A DNA stretch of 64,000 bases, taken from the NCBI GenBank assembly GCA_963575745.1, contig CAUYUJ010007191.1, forward strand, positions 372,501 through 436,500, in the 5' to 3' direction. This document shows, in pieces, positions 22,570 to 33,555 of the stretch. Source of the stretch: Prorocentrum cordatum (taxonomy: Eukaryota; Sar; Dinophyceae; Prorocentrales; Prorocentraceae). Under the pieces are notes generated by a model. The model made no database searches and was not told the origin of the DNA. It saw only the letters and a list, made by a program, of their open reading frames with translations. How positions within the stretch are numbered: position 1 is the stretch's first letter; each line of letters begins with the position of its first letter. The position numbers were made by a program, and so were the translations under genes.

Positions 22570-22690
22570 AACCCATTCCCCGCGGGGACCTGTTTTCATC
22601 CTGGCATGTTACTCGTTTTTTACGCTCCTGGGGCCCGATGAGGACCCCCGAGAGACCGAAAGTTGGCAAAGACCTTCTGTCGTTGCTTTT
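22570..22690 (+). repeat. Dispersed repeat R3, copy 3
   Basis: Matches 18235-18340, sharing CCCCGxGGGACC, GTTTTCATCCTG and GCCCGATGAGGxCCCCC. Confidence 0.6.
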
Positions 22691-22944
22691 CCGACGCGGC
22701 GGGGTATGGGATCTAGCGTCGGGTCACTCACCCTGGGCTCATCTCACCCAGGACGTGCGCATGCCGCAAAATGGCCACCAGAGACCCACGAATGTCTAAA
22801 AACGTCCCGAGGATAACCGCCGGGGCTGGGAACACACAGCCGCAAACATCGACGGGCGTCCGCGGGTCGCGACTGGTAGTAGTGGCCATCGACGTTCCAC
22901 CGAACAGGTCGCAGCCGCAGCAAAATCGCAAGCGACCAGTCCCA

Positions 22945-23166
22945 CCGCTCGCGACAAGAGGGAGAGGAGGGGGAGGAGAGGGAGGAGGGGGAGGCGGGGG
23001 AGGAGGGGGAGGAGGGGGAGGAGGGAGGAGGGGGGAGGAGGAGGGGAGAGGAGGGGGGGGGGAGGAGGAGGGAGGAGGAGGAGGAGGAGGAGGAGGAGAG
23101 GAGGAGGGAGGGAGGAGGAGGAGGAGGAGGAGGAGGAGGAGGAGGAGGAGGAGGAGGAGGAGGAGG
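22945..23166 (+). repeat. (GGA)n microsatellite
   Basis: GGA and GGGGGA units with interruptions. On the minus strand, the sense of the surrounding intron, it is a long polypyrimidine run. Confidence 0.95.
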
Positions 23167-23536
23167 ATCTTCAGAGGGGGCCGCCGCCATCGAGAATCCG
23201 TCGGGGGGTTGGCCGACCACTGCCACCGACGCTCGGGCGTGCCCACCGCCCAGGGGCCGCGCCGCCCCCCCACCCCGTGGGCTCTCGGTCGCAGGGGTCC
23301 ACTGTTTCCCCTTCGGGATCTGGAACCGCTCCTGAGGGGCAACGATAGGGGGGGAGGGGGCAGCTCAGGGGGGGGAACGTCGAGCCCGACATCGCCGATG
23401 CATCGCCGATGCCCCGGCGATCGGGCCCCGATGGCAAAAGCCAGCGCGCCTGGGCGGGGTGGGCTATCGGGCCCCCATGAGCGATGGAGGGGCGACTGGG
23501 GCGCGATGCATCCCCCGCTGAGCCTGTCCCCCCTAC

Positions 23537-23593
23537 TGACCCTCCTCCTCCTCCTCCTCCTCCACCTCCTCCTTTCCTCCTCCTCCTCCTCGC

Positions 23594-23627
<34 letters not shown>

Positions 23628-23692
23628 CTCCTCCTCCTCCTCCTCCTCCTCCTCCTCCTCCTCCTTATCCTCATCCTCCTTCTCCTCCCCCG
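23537..23692 (+). repeat. (CCT)n/(CGT)n microsatellite
   Basis: CCT blocks flank a CGTCCT block. It lies about 370 bp from the GGA array at 22945-23166, which is in the opposite orientation. Confidence 0.95.
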
Positions 23693-24024
23693 GAAATGCC
23701 CCTGAGACCTGGGATCGTCCCAGATCAGCTCTGGCCAACCCGAGCTCCCGGCGCGGTCTCCGCCCCCGCGGCCCCAGGGATAACTCGCGCCCCCGCGCCG
23801 CCTGCCCCAGAGGAAGGGCAGCCGCTCTTAACTAGCCTCGAGAGCTAAGACTGACAAGCCCAAGGGCGATGATACTCTTAGGGATATGCCCTCGAAAACT
23901 GAGGGACCCCCTGAGTAGTAGAAGAAGAAAAAACGCCATAACACACAAACTTGTGGCGCTCCGCGCGGAATTCTTGGATCCGCGCTGGACCCCACTCCCT
24001 GGCGCGCGGAGCGCGCCAGTGTCT

Positions 24025-24165
24025 TAGTGAAAACGACCTGAGGCCCAAACCTGACGGGCGCAAGCCTGGAAAATAACGGCCACGGCGCCCTCTCGAGAAC
24101 CGAAAGCGGACAATTCACTAATCGACGTGTCACTGCTGAGGGCTCTGTCCACCCCCGACCACTCC
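24025..24165 (+). repeat. Dispersed repeat shared with 26945-27090
   Basis: Both contain CGACCxGAGGCCCAAACCTG, CGGCCACGGCGCCCTCTCGAG and CAATCGACGTGTCACTG, at high identity for about 130 bp. Confidence 0.75.
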
Positions 24166-24417
24166 TAGGGAGAAGGATGCGCCCCAGGCCGGTGATTCAA
24201 CTCTGGCCCGGCCCGCGGGGCGCGCGGGGCGCGAAGCGCGATTGGAGCCCTGCGCCCACGCGGGCGACCTGCCGGGGATCGCCCGTCCCGAATCGGGTCG
24301 CGCTGCCGGCGCGAAAACGAGGGGTCGGGGGAGGGGGGAGAGGCTCTAGGTCGGGCATGTCCTCCCACAGGGGGGTCTTGAGGGGAAAATGAAAAGTTAT
24401 CAAGAAAAGCATAAACA

Positions 24418-24740
24418 TATAATGATAATGATAATACTAATAATACTAATACTAATAATAATAATAATACGAATGATAATAATAAGAAAAAATAGAGACA
24501 ATCATAATGATAATGATGATGATGATAATGATAATAATCATGAAAATAAAGAATCATAATAACTAGAAGTACTAATGATAATAATGATAATAATACTAAT
24601 ACTAATAATAATAATACTAATAATAATAATAAGAATAATAATAATAATAATAATAACAATGATAATGATACGAATAATACTAAAAATACTAATACTCATA
24701 ATCATAAGGATAATACGAATAATAAGAATAATAATCGCCC
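24418..24740. repeat. AT-rich (AAT)n/(AATGAT)n tract
   Basis: Imperfect AAT, ACTAAT and GAT triplets for about 320 bp, a sharp composition change in a GC-rich region. The poly-Ile and poly-Leu frames are not genes. Confidence 0.9.
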
Positions 24741-25254
24741 CCATTCAATGTTTTGTGCTACTTTGGATGTTCCTCCTGTGGAGGGGCATGCCCGATTTCA
24801 GGAAAAGGCTTCTCAGAAGGCACCTTCCTCTTAGAAGGTGCCAGCCGCCTTTCTTCTAAGAAGCCAGGGGCGCGCCGCTTCGAAGCAGCACCCGCAGCAG
24901 CTTCCTGTGCAGGCACGGGCGCCGGGAACAGCTTCCAAAAGGAGCAGCCACGAGCTTCTGAGCAGAAGGGGCGCCCGCGCCTTCCAAGAAGTGTGTGGGG
25001 GGGGGGGTTCTAAGAGGCCTTCCTCCCTCCACCTATGCCCCTCTGCGCGTGGGCCGACTCAACGCAAGGGTGACCCTGGGTGAGAGTGACCTCTTCGGTG
25101 CTCGGTTTTTCGGGGGTCCGCGGGGGGGGCCGAACACAGGCGCGCAAGACGCCACCCTGCCGCCTCGCGCTCGGCGATCGGGGGACCCACTTTGGGCCCG
25201 CACCCAAAGGTCACTCCGGCGAAAGGTCACTCTTACGTCTATAAAACAGGGCTA

Positions 25255-25405
25255 GGATCGGGATAAATCGCTCCAGAGCGTTCCGGAGCGCTCTCAGAGC
25301 GTTCCGGAACGCTCTGGAGCGGCCGCGGCGCCCAATACATCCTCCAAACCCGCCGACTCTCAGAGATTTCGAGCTATCCCGATCCGATTCTGTCCCGATC
25401 TTCGC
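25255..25405 (+). repeat. Dispersed repeat with 18-bp palindrome
   Basis: GCTCCAGAGCGTTCCGGA (25270-25287) is perfectly inverted at 25303-25320. The block as a whole is the inverted partner of 19826-19960. Confidence 0.7.
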
Positions 25406-25474
25406 GTCGTTTTAGTCTGGTCGAGCGGGGGGATCATGCCGCCCCGAGCGCCCGGCGCGGTCCGCCTCCGCCTG

Positions 25475-25673
25475 TCGGGTCGGGCGAAAGGGGGGGATAG
25501 CAAAGGAGGGGCTTGAGAATCAGCTCACGTAGCTGATTCTCCCGGCGCCTCCCGGCGCCGGAAGCGGCGGCCATGTATCGAGGACCGGGCCCCTCGGTGA
25601 GGCCGAAACCAGCTGCATGGAGCAGATTTCGTAACCCCCCCTTTCCCAATCCCCCCCTCTTCGCCCGGCCCGA
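25475..25673 (+). mobile_element. M5 short inverted-repeat element, copy B
   Basis: The 199-bp element runs from TCGGGTCGGGCGAAAGGGGGG to TTCGCCCGGCCCGA and is flanked by a perfect GCCTG duplication (25470-25474 and 25674-25678). It sits in the third intron of the POLE3-like gene, six bases downstream of the 5' splice site on the minus strand. The duplicated target includes part of the donor. Confidence 0.9.
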
Positions 25674-25679
25674 GCCTGC

Positions 25680-25787
25680 GCCTCCGCGAGGGCGCGGTCC
25701 GTGGCGTAGAGCACGAAGGCCTGGGCCACGCGCTGCAGGCCGGCCACGGCCTCGCTGCTGATGCGGGCGCCGGGCGGCGCGGCGCTC
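25680..25787 (-). CDS. POLE3-like gene, exon with histone-fold helix 2
   Basis: A 108-bp exon encodes the diagnostic core ISSEAVAGLQRVAQAFVLYA followed by TDRALAEA. Human POLE3 has ISKEA, ISRAASVFVLYATSC and ANNFA at matching positions. The ISxEA loop-1/helix-2 start and the FVLYAT core are typical of this subunit of DNA polymerase epsilon and of the CHRAC remodelling complex. The acceptor CGCCGCGCAG (AG at 25788-25789) follows a 230-bp (CCT)n tract on this strand. The donor is GCAGGC at 25679, so this is a GC-AG intron. The exon is phase 2 at both ends, matching its neighbours. Confidence 0.75.
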
Positions 25788-25796
25788 CTGCGCGGC

Positions 25797-26034
25797 GAGG
25801 GGAGGAGGAGGAGGAGGAGGAGAGGAGGAGGAGGAGGGAGGAGGAGGAGGAGGAGGAGGAGGAGGAGGAGGAGGAGGAGGAGGAGAGAGGGAGGAGGAGG
25901 AGAAGGAGGGGAGGAGAGAGAGGGAGGAGGGGGGATGGGGAGGGGGAGGGGGGGAGGGGGGGGGGGGGGAGGGAGGGAGGGTGAGGGGGAGGGGGAGGGG
26001 GAGGAGGAGGGGGAGGGGGAGGAGGAGGAGAAGG
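25797..26034 (+). repeat. (GGA)n microsatellite, minus-strand polypyrimidine tract
   Basis: GGA and GGGGGA units. Read on the minus strand this is a (CCT)n tract ending about 10 bases before the acceptor AG of the helix-2 exon. Confidence 0.95.
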
Positions 26035-26078
26035 GGCCGCCGGGAGAGGGGCACGGAAGCGGCGCGGCCATAGCCTCG

Positions 26079-26202
26079 CCATCGCTCGGACGTCCATTCC
26101 CTGTGCTTTTTGTCGGTTTGGGGCGTGGTTTTTTCGCGAGGTAATCAAGGGTGCCCCTCGATGGTCCTCGCCGAGGGAAACATGCACACGTCCGAGCGAT
26201 GC
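26079..26202 (+). mobile_element. M6 short inverted-repeat element, copy 1
   Basis: The left end CCATCGCTCGGACGT is inverted at the right as ACGTCCGAGCGATG. The interior GGTCCTCGCCGAGGGAAA is shared with 38295-38418 and with the split copy at 51211-51631. Confidence 0.75.
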
Positions 26203-26429
26203 CAGGTAGCAGGTGGGAGCGAAGAGCGTGCTTCTCGGCTGCTGCTAAAGTGAAGTCGGGCCTGTCCCCCTACAGGCCTACAGGGGGATTTTGGACGGAA
26301 AATTAAGCATAGCCGAAAAATACCCTAAAATATTCAAAAATGATAAAAAAAAATCGCGCCCTGACTATTTTTTTAACTATGTTTGAATCTTCCTCCTGTA
26401 TAGAGGGACAGGCCCGACTTCATGCGAAA

Positions 26430-26560
26430 GTGCCCCTGGCCCAGGGTGCCCCCCAGGATGTCCAAGAAGGCCCCCACGCGCTCCAGAGCACCCCATCACG
26501 ATGCCCGGAGGGCCCCAGGGGCTCCACAGAATGGAGCGAAACGCTGGGGTACCTCGGGCC
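26430..26560 (+). repeat. GGCCCCAAGAGG-family minisatellite
   Basis: Diverged units of the family at 1630-1800, preceded at 26280-26400 by an AT-rich stretch with poly-A runs. Confidence 0.5.
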
Positions 26561-26689
26561 AGGTGCACCTCTGGCAACCCCGTATTTTCTGGTTACGGCG
26601 CGATTCGCCCACGAAGCGTTTCCCTGTCCCAATTAGCTCTAAAACGCAGCGCCGCCGGGCCAAAGCAGAGAAGCGGCCAGGAAGCCAGA

Positions 26690-26935
26690 AACACGCATGG
26701 CGAGTTCCAGAAACCGAGCATTCACCAGACAATGCCATCTCTTGGATAGCCGATCCTTACTTCCACCGGATTCCAGCGGCCTTCTGCCAGCGCAGCCGCC
26801 CCCGCTTTGCGTCCGCCGGCTGCCGCCGGCCTTTGGCCAGCTTCCGCGGAGGGAAACATGTCAACTCCGCCAGCCCTCGAAGGCGAGGCCCTTGCTTCTC
26901 TCATACACCATCGGGGATGGACAGACCCCCCTTTA
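26690..26935 (+). repeat. Dispersed repeat shared with 3770-4030
   Basis: Shares AATGCCATCTCTTGG, the GCCGGC-rich centre and GGCGAGGCCCTTGCTTCTC with the copy near the left end of the window. Confidence 0.5.
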
Positions 26936-26944
26936 GCAAAGTGT

Positions 26945-27090
26945 GGTTCAGTGAAGACGACCCGAGGCCCAAACCTGGCGGGCGCAGGTCTGGAAAAGAA
27001 CGGCCACGGCGCCCTCTCGAGAACCGAAGACGGACAATTCATCAATCGACGTGTCACTGTTGGGGGCTCTGCCCAAGCCCCCGACACCAC
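26945..27090 (+). repeat. Dispersed repeat shared with 24025-24165
   Basis: Same orientation and about 130 bp of high identity with the first copy, 2.9 kb away. Confidence 0.75.
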
Positions 27091-27099
27091 GTGGCGGAG

Positions 27100-28070
27100 C
27101 CCGCTTGCGGCACACGTGGGGGGGCCGCGCGCTGGACACTCGTGCGGAGAAGCCCGTTGTGCCCGGCCTTAGTGGAAGGACTTGGCGCGCCCGCAAGCCA
27201 CTGTTTGCGACACCTCGGCCACACAGCAAGGCCAGTGCGACGTGTTGAACATTGGCACTGGCCCGACGCTTTGCTGCATGTGCGTCCGGCTCTCGCCCGG
27301 GCCAGCCGCGCCATGTGCACCCCGATGCCTAGAGCGTCCTTTCCAGACCGAAGCCTGTCCGCGGCGAAGGTGATGCTTGTAAGTAGTCTCCAGTGTCCTG
27401 GTGAGCAGGAGTATACTCCTGCTCGAGTAGGAGCAGAGTCAGCGGGGGCGTGGGAGTAGGAATGGCGTGTCGAGGCAGCAGCAGGATGCCACCAGGCCAA
27501 ACAGAGACGCGCCCGGAGGACCCCCCTCGAGGGTCGAGGCTCGAGGACCGGTGCCTCGCGGATCGACGCTCGAGGCTCGGGATTACGAACGATGCGCCAC
27601 CTTTTGGTGTCTCCAGGAAGCCTCGCTTCGCCGCGGCTGGACTGCCAGGACATGCCTGCCCAAAGCGCACCCCGCGACGAGTCCAGGTGCGGGGCCTCGA
27701 CGGCTGGACTGCCCCCAAGAGACCACCACGGCTTCCTGCTGGAACTCTGCGCCTCTTCGCCGGAGCGTTGAGGACCGTGCGGCGGACGAGTGTTAAGTGC
27801 CCGAACCGCTTCGTCATCCTGGCGCCCTGGAGAGCTCGCTGGACCCGCCCTGCTAGTATTGGGGACGCCCCGCACGCTACCATCAGCGATGTCAGCACCA
27901 AGGTTGCCCTTCGCGCCAGTTGCGGGCGCGACGTCGCACAGGTGAGGCGCCACTTTTACGACAACCACAGCAGATGCGCCCGCGTGGAGGGCCCCCTCCC
28001 CGCCCCTGAGGCGAACTAGCGGCCATCTCCACGGCAGCTCCTTCTCACTGGACTCGGCGACTCCGAAGGG
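27100..28070. other. Unique intron sequence, long open frame of doubtful meaning
   Basis: A minus-strand frame of 396 codons (27054-28244) has no ATG at its start, no domain I recognise, and overlaps repeats at both ends. I read it as chance openness in GC-rich DNA inside an intron. Confidence 0.4.
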
Positions 28071-28260
28071 TGTGGTTTGCAACGGGTGCGGTTTGCAATC
28101 GGCACCCTGGGGGGCACCCTGGGGGGCGGGCGGTGACCTCGACAGAGCTCTCCGCCGCACCCCGCGAAGAGGCCCGACGAGGACAGTGTCGTGCCATCCA
28201 GGCCCCAACGGCGCCGATCGCAAACCACACCCCGGCGTAACCACACCCTTTGCAATCGCC
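28071..28260 (+). mobile_element. Possible short inverted-repeat element
   Basis: GTGTGGTTTGCAACGGGTG with TTTGCAATCGGC at the left is matched in inverse at 28212-28260 (GCCGATCGCAAACCACACC, then CCACACCCTTTGCAATCG). Only one copy was seen and no target duplication, so this is tentative. Confidence 0.4.
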
Positions 28261-29081
28261 GATGAACGACATCAAGCTCCTCATGTGGGTCTGGACCCGG
28301 GGGCAGCATTGGAAGATGCAACGGTCGGTCAGCACCACGTGCGCTGGTGACAGCAACTCCAAGGCCCCCCCGGCAAGCGAGTTGCAGGCTTCCCTCGACC
28401 AGACCGTCTTTCTCGACAAGTGGTCTGGGCAGAAAACCGATCTGGGCCCTGTGAGAAGAACTCAGCCGCCAGGCTGCGGTCCTCCACCTGAACGAGCACC
28501 CACTCAAAAAACAGCATCAGGAGACACTGGTGGGGAGATACATCAACTTTGCTCCCAGTGTCGACGGCCTTAGCGCCAACGTCTAGGCAACGGCCGACGC
28601 CAGAGAAAAAAAGGCCATCAATAGACTACCGCGTATCGGACCTCTTCCCCGAAGGCACTCAAGCGAGAGCGGGTTCGGTCAGGCTGCTGGCGGCTAGCAT
28701 GTGCACCGCGGGAACAGACATCCAAGCGCCCAGTGCGAAGGGTCAAATACCTGTACAACAACGATGCGTTCACTACCATCAGACCCAAAGGGCGTTCCTG
28801 GATCTCACAGTTGGCGCCATGCGCTTTAGCGATCCCAGGCCACGCTTTCAAAGTCGGCGCTATCATCAAAAGCGAGGCGCTGATGGGGCTGAGAAGGCAA
28901 GCGCGGAGATACACCAGTCCCAACGTCAAAGCCAAAAGGTGACATAGCCACGCACAGTCCTTCCCAGTGGGCGGACTTGTCGGCAGACTTTATCAGCAAC
29001 ACACTGCCCAACTCGACCAGCCATGGCCCGACTTCGCCACCCTGTACGACGCCTGGGGCACCCGTCTTTGAAGGGGCCCCA

Positions 29082-29226
29082 GGACACACAAATAAATACA
29101 CACAGATAAAAGGATTACCCATATTTTCCTATATTTCCTGGGTTTTTGTCTTCCCCCCCCTTCCCATATTTTCCCATATTTTCTGGGGAATCGACGGTTA
29201 ATTGTGTCTGTGTGTTTTTGTTGTCC
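29082..29226 (+). mobile_element. M3 short inverted-repeat element, copy 1
   Basis: The left end GGACACACAAATAAATACAC is loosely inverted at the right (GTGTCTGTGTGTTTTTGTTGTCC). The interior CCCATATTTTC and GAATCGACGRTTAATTGTGT is shared with 53137-53286. Confidence 0.65.
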
Positions 29227-30019
29227 CTTCGGAGTCTTTCATGGGCTCACGAGCCAGCCGGTCTCTGCATGCGCATGCCCAGGGCCTCGCAGCGGACAAT
29301 CCCTCCTCCGAGGCGCCCTCACCACCAGACGTGGTCTCGCCGCCGCCGCAGAGCAGAGCAGGGCCCCGGCTGCTCTGCCGACCCCGCGGCTCCTCACCAC
29401 CAGAGGCGAGGCCACGCGCGCTGCCTGGCAACCCGGCCCCCCTCTGCAGACACACTTGGCGGGGGCGACCGCCTTAGTGGGCCCTGGAAACGACAGGGCC
29501 GTTTTTGTTACCGGTTCCAACGCCGTCTCTTACCGGTTCCGTCGCCGTTTTTTGATCGGTTCCGGCTCCGGTTCCGTTTTTTTCCCGTTTCCGGTCGCCG
29601 TTTTTTTTGCCGTTTCCATTTTCAAGGGACATTTTTTTGGAAACGGTGAAAAAACGGCCCTGCCGTTTCCGGGGCCCACAAGGGCGACCGCACCCCACAG
29701 AGGAGGGGCAGGGCTGGCACCTCGGCGGAAACCCACGCCCGTGCTGGGAGGACCAGGGGGCCGCCACCAAAAGCGTGATCACCGAGCAGCAGTGGCAGGA
29801 CCTCCCGCCACACGCCAGGCACCGCGGCCTCCCAGAGGGTGACCCCGCTCTGCTCGACCCGCAGGCTGCCCTGTCTGAAGACAGCTCTCGCAGCCCATCC
29901 CGAGAGCAGCCCACGGGGACCCGAATGAAGAGTCCGACCAAGAGTACACCGGTGAGCACGGGGGCAGATGGGTATACGCGACGACTGACGGGGCTTGCCC
30001 TGAACGAACTCATGCCCCT

Positions 30020-30500
30020 CTTGGCCAGGGCTGGTTTCGGGCTCTACTAGGGGCCTGACAACCGGCTCAACCATTCCGCCCGCGTACACGGTCTAGCACA
30101 GTCCGCGCAACGGGGAGTAGGCCATCGCAATGCCTCATCTGGTCGCCACGGCCGAAAGGCCAGCACACGCTTTCGTCGACAACCACGCGGTCGTCGACGG
30201 GCTCGCAGACCTGCCTAAAAGGAACAAGGCCACAACGAGAGGGCCCGCAAACCGACCTTTGGCAGTATATCCACTGGCAGAAGAACAGATCTTTGGCAGA
30301 AAGTACATGCGGAACCAGACTTGTTCAAAATCTCAAATGTGGAAAGCCACTTGGAATAAAAACATCAACGATGGGTGCATCACTCTGGTTGTCACAGCTT
30401 TTAACCAACATGCGGATGCCACCTGAGGAACGAGACTCCGCAACATCCCACATAGCGTGGCCGACGCCGCCAAGTGGCGACACGTGCGCCGCTCTCTTTC
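30020..30500 (+). pseudogene. Decayed retrotransposon RNase H domain
   Basis: Pieces of an RNase H fold appear in order but in different frames: LLARAGFGLY with GPDNRLN, then HAFVDNHAVVDGLADLP, then DLWQYIHWQ, then QHADAT and VADAAKW. In intact elements of this kind the order is RRAGxG, then the Glu helix, then VDNxxVVxG, DLWR, KxHA and GNxxAD. The expected spacing is kept, but frameshifts and stops break it, so it is dead. It lies in the second intron of the POLE3-like gene, in the opposite orientation to the gene. Confidence 0.5.
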
Positions 30501-31297
30501 ACACCACGGCCGTCGCAATGTACGACCTGCGACACCAAACGCTACCACCCCCAACAGAATAGCGGGGCACTCCAGGTCGGAGCTCCCCAAGATGGCGCCA
30601 AACACACTCACGATCGGTCAGAGGGGGGCACGGTCCAGGCACACAAGGAGGACCACCTCCAATGGAAGGGCCACCAGTTCGCGACCATTTCGACGAACTG
30701 GACGACCCTTGGCCCTCACCCACGGACGACTTCGAAGGTGAGGACCACGACCCTAAGACGGTGACTTCCCCTCACGCATTCATCCCTTGGCCCATGACGA
30801 CACATCCGTAAATCGGCGAACGCTCACCCCTCCAACGCCCAGGGGCGTCAAAGAACGATGACGATTCACCACGCCCAAGGCAGCCAGCCCTCCCAGTCCG
30901 CCCACTGGCTACCAAGGCTCCGGCAAGGAAGGCCGCGAGCCCCGGGACAACGGCCGCCAGGCCGGCGGGACCGCCCAGCCCACGGACCGCGGGCAGGCCC
31001 TCACGCAGCGCCTCACGGCGACGAGACGCCAGCAACAGCGGGATCGCGAGACCACTCCCGCCGCCAGTGTGCAACCGTCCCATCATCGAGCCAACCGGTT
31101 GGCGCACTCCCTCCTGCAGTTACAGGCAGGAGCAACCAGCAGCAGAGATTGACGGGCCCCAACCGAGCGCCAGAGACCTGGAGCGGCCTGCAGCAGGGCC
31201 TCCGACCCTGCAGGCGCTGTGGGCAGCCCACCCTGCCAGCCTCCGAGCCTCTTTCGGCGCTCCACGGGAGGCACACCAGTACTAGCCCCCCTCCCCT

Positions 31298-31388
31298 CCC
31301 CTCCTCCTCCTCCTCCTCCTCCTCCTCCTCCTCCTCCTCCTCCTCCTCCTCCTCCTCCTCCTCCTCCTCCTCCTCCTCCTCCTCCTCC
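31298..31388 (+). repeat. (CCT)n microsatellite
   Basis: Near-perfect CCT array. It creates a poly-Ser frame that should not be read as protein. Confidence 0.95.
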
Positions 31389-31529
31389 CCCCCTCCATCT
31401 GACGACCTGCGCCGTGCGCACTGCGCTGATCGCTCTGTGTCCGCCGACGGGGGTCCTGGCGGACCTGGACCCCCAGGGTGGCCCCCACGGATCACGAGCA
31501 CGGTTGGCACCTGCACCGTCGGTCGCTCT

Positions 31530-31590
31530 CCCTGGGCCGCTGCGGGGGGCGGCCCAAGGGCCTTGGGCCGCCCCCCGCAGCGGCCCAGGG
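31530..31590. repeat. Perfect 61-bp palindrome (30-1-30)
   Basis: The left arm 31530-31559 begins CCCTGGGCCGCTGCGGGG. It is exactly inverted at 31561-31590 with a single G between the arms. Both arms are GC-rich. Confidence 0.95.
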
Positions 31591-32107
31591 CCCTCGCGGA
31601 TAGGTTGGTGCTTGATTCTTGGCGCAGCAATGACGCAGGGGAGCTACGGCAGCAACTGCTCGCCCTATACAGGCCGTTTGCGCACTTGGGGGAACTGCGG
31701 CATCACGGACGAACTGGTGCGAGCATTGGCCTTTGCTTGTTGCGAGTCGGTGTCAGCCGTTTTTCGCGGAATTGCGCCAAACGGGTGCTGTTATTATGTT
31801 TATGTGGTCGTTTTGTTCCTGAAAGGCGGCGCTCTTCAGTGCCCGTGGTCGCCGAGGTGCGCACGCCAGAGCGTGCTGCAAGCCGGCGCCCCCTCTGGTT
31901 TCGTCACCCGGGGCGCAGGCGGGCCCCGATCGGCGGCCTGAGCACCGCCGGCCCGCCCCATGTTGTCCAGGCGGGGGCCCCATGAACCGCGCCGGAGGGG
32001 GGTAAGCGTGCCGCCCGTGGTCCGTGTGCGTCGCCACCCGCGAGTGCGAGGCCGGCCTGCCAGGCGCCTCGGAGACGAGGGCAGGGGCCGGCACGCGGCC
32101 CGAGGTG

Positions 32108-32255
32108 TTGCGATCTCTCCCTCTATCTCTCTCTGTCTTAATTTCTCTCCTTATGTTTGATATGTTGCTTTTTGTCACTCACTCTCTCTCTCTCTCTCTC
32201 TCATTATCTTTGCTTTTGTTTTTCTCTCTCTCTCTCTCTCTATTTCTCTCTGTCT
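32108..32255 (+). repeat. (CT)n microsatellite
   Basis: CT dinucleotides with interruptions. The stretch 32260-33550 is unique sequence with no supported gene apart from the diverged GATACTTTTTG motif at 32394-32436. Confidence 0.9.
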
Positions 32256-33555
32256 CTTACTATGGATACAGTTTGGCCTTACGTTTGGCCACATAGGCGC
32301 TTACAAAAGACAGGGGCCAGCAGTGGTTCGCCGCAAGCGGCTTCGATGTGGTATCGCACTTTCTGGGCTAAGGCAACTCGTCAATGAGTCGTTGCTTGAT
32401 GGGCTGGCGAGGATACTTTTTGATTCGCGGCCCGCAAGGAGAAGTCCAGAGGGCGGTGTGACCGAGGCTGGGACACAGCGACAGATAATTGGCGCGACAT
32501 CGCGCAGAGTGCACCTGCAGATAATTAAAGCCGCTGAGCATGTGCCAGCAGAAGAGGGCAACCGCGGTGGGGAGAGCTGAAGCCCAGGTGCCACCACGCG
32601 GACCCCGAAAGCCGCTGAGCGTGCGCCAGCATAAAAGGGCCGGGCGGAAACAGGTCGGACCCGCAGGTAGAGTACCGATTGCCAGGAGGCGCGAGGAGAG
32701 ATGGGCAGCACAACCTTGGGGGAAGCGTGGCAAATCCACTCACTTGACTCCCAGTGCGTGGGCCAGCGTGCACGCGGGCCGCATACAAGCCGCCGAGGGG
32801 GTTCGGGCCACAGAACATACTTCTCCCCGCACTCCCAGACAATGCCAGGGAAAGGTTATTTCAGCCGTCCACAGGGGAGGCCCGCGGTGGCCGCAGGTAC
32901 CATGACGGTGTGTTGCCTCCGCTTCTAGGAGGCACAAACTGTTGCCAGAGCCAACATCTAGCACAGACGGCAGGGCGCGCCTTTGGCCGTCGACCCTGTC
33001 CGCCGCGGGCTGGCAAGCGGCCAAACCATGAGTCCAAAAAAGCCGACCGCACTGTCTACACGCTCATGTGTATGGGGGTCAGAAGTGGTAGCCGTTCCTG
33101 CGAGCGACGACGTGGAAGTCACTGCACGTTGCCGACTCCAAAGGTTGGGGCACATGGGGGGGCCGCGGCCACCGTCCAATGCGTCCCGGCCCGCACACGA
33201 CACGGGCAAAGTGACTGGGTGGAGCGTGCCGAGAAGTGCAGAGAAAACGCCTTAAGCGAGCCTGCTCGGTGCTCCACGGGCCGTCAATGCGGCCAAACCG
33301 ACGACGGGACTATTTCAGCCGGCCGTACGGGCTAAAGGCCCACGAGAACGTAGGAACTATCGCGGTGGTGGGGGGTGTACCTCAACCCCAGGAGGTAACA
33401 TCAGTCTGCCCCCACGGCCCACTGCCTCGGTGAAACACGTCCTGTCGCTGGCAGTGCCGACAGGTGTGGCCGCTTAGTGGGAACCCAGTGGCCATGGGGT
33501 CCACCGCAACTCTTCTTGCCGGTGTGCGGGGGACCCAGCGGTAGTCGCTCCCCTG

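Noticed and set aside
22728-23230. Candidate exon on the minus strand after the GGA array (WNVDGHYYQSR)
   Set aside because: It resembles the WNVDG reading of exon B superficially, but it has no convincing acceptor and does not fit the phase or content of the POLE3-like gene.
27054-28244. 396-codon minus-strand frame
   Set aside because: There is no initiating ATG, no recognised domain, and it overlaps dispersed repeats. It is best explained by composition.
30858-31985. 375-codon plus-strand frame
   Set aside because: A third of it is poly-Ser from a CCT array, and it crosses the 61-bp palindrome.
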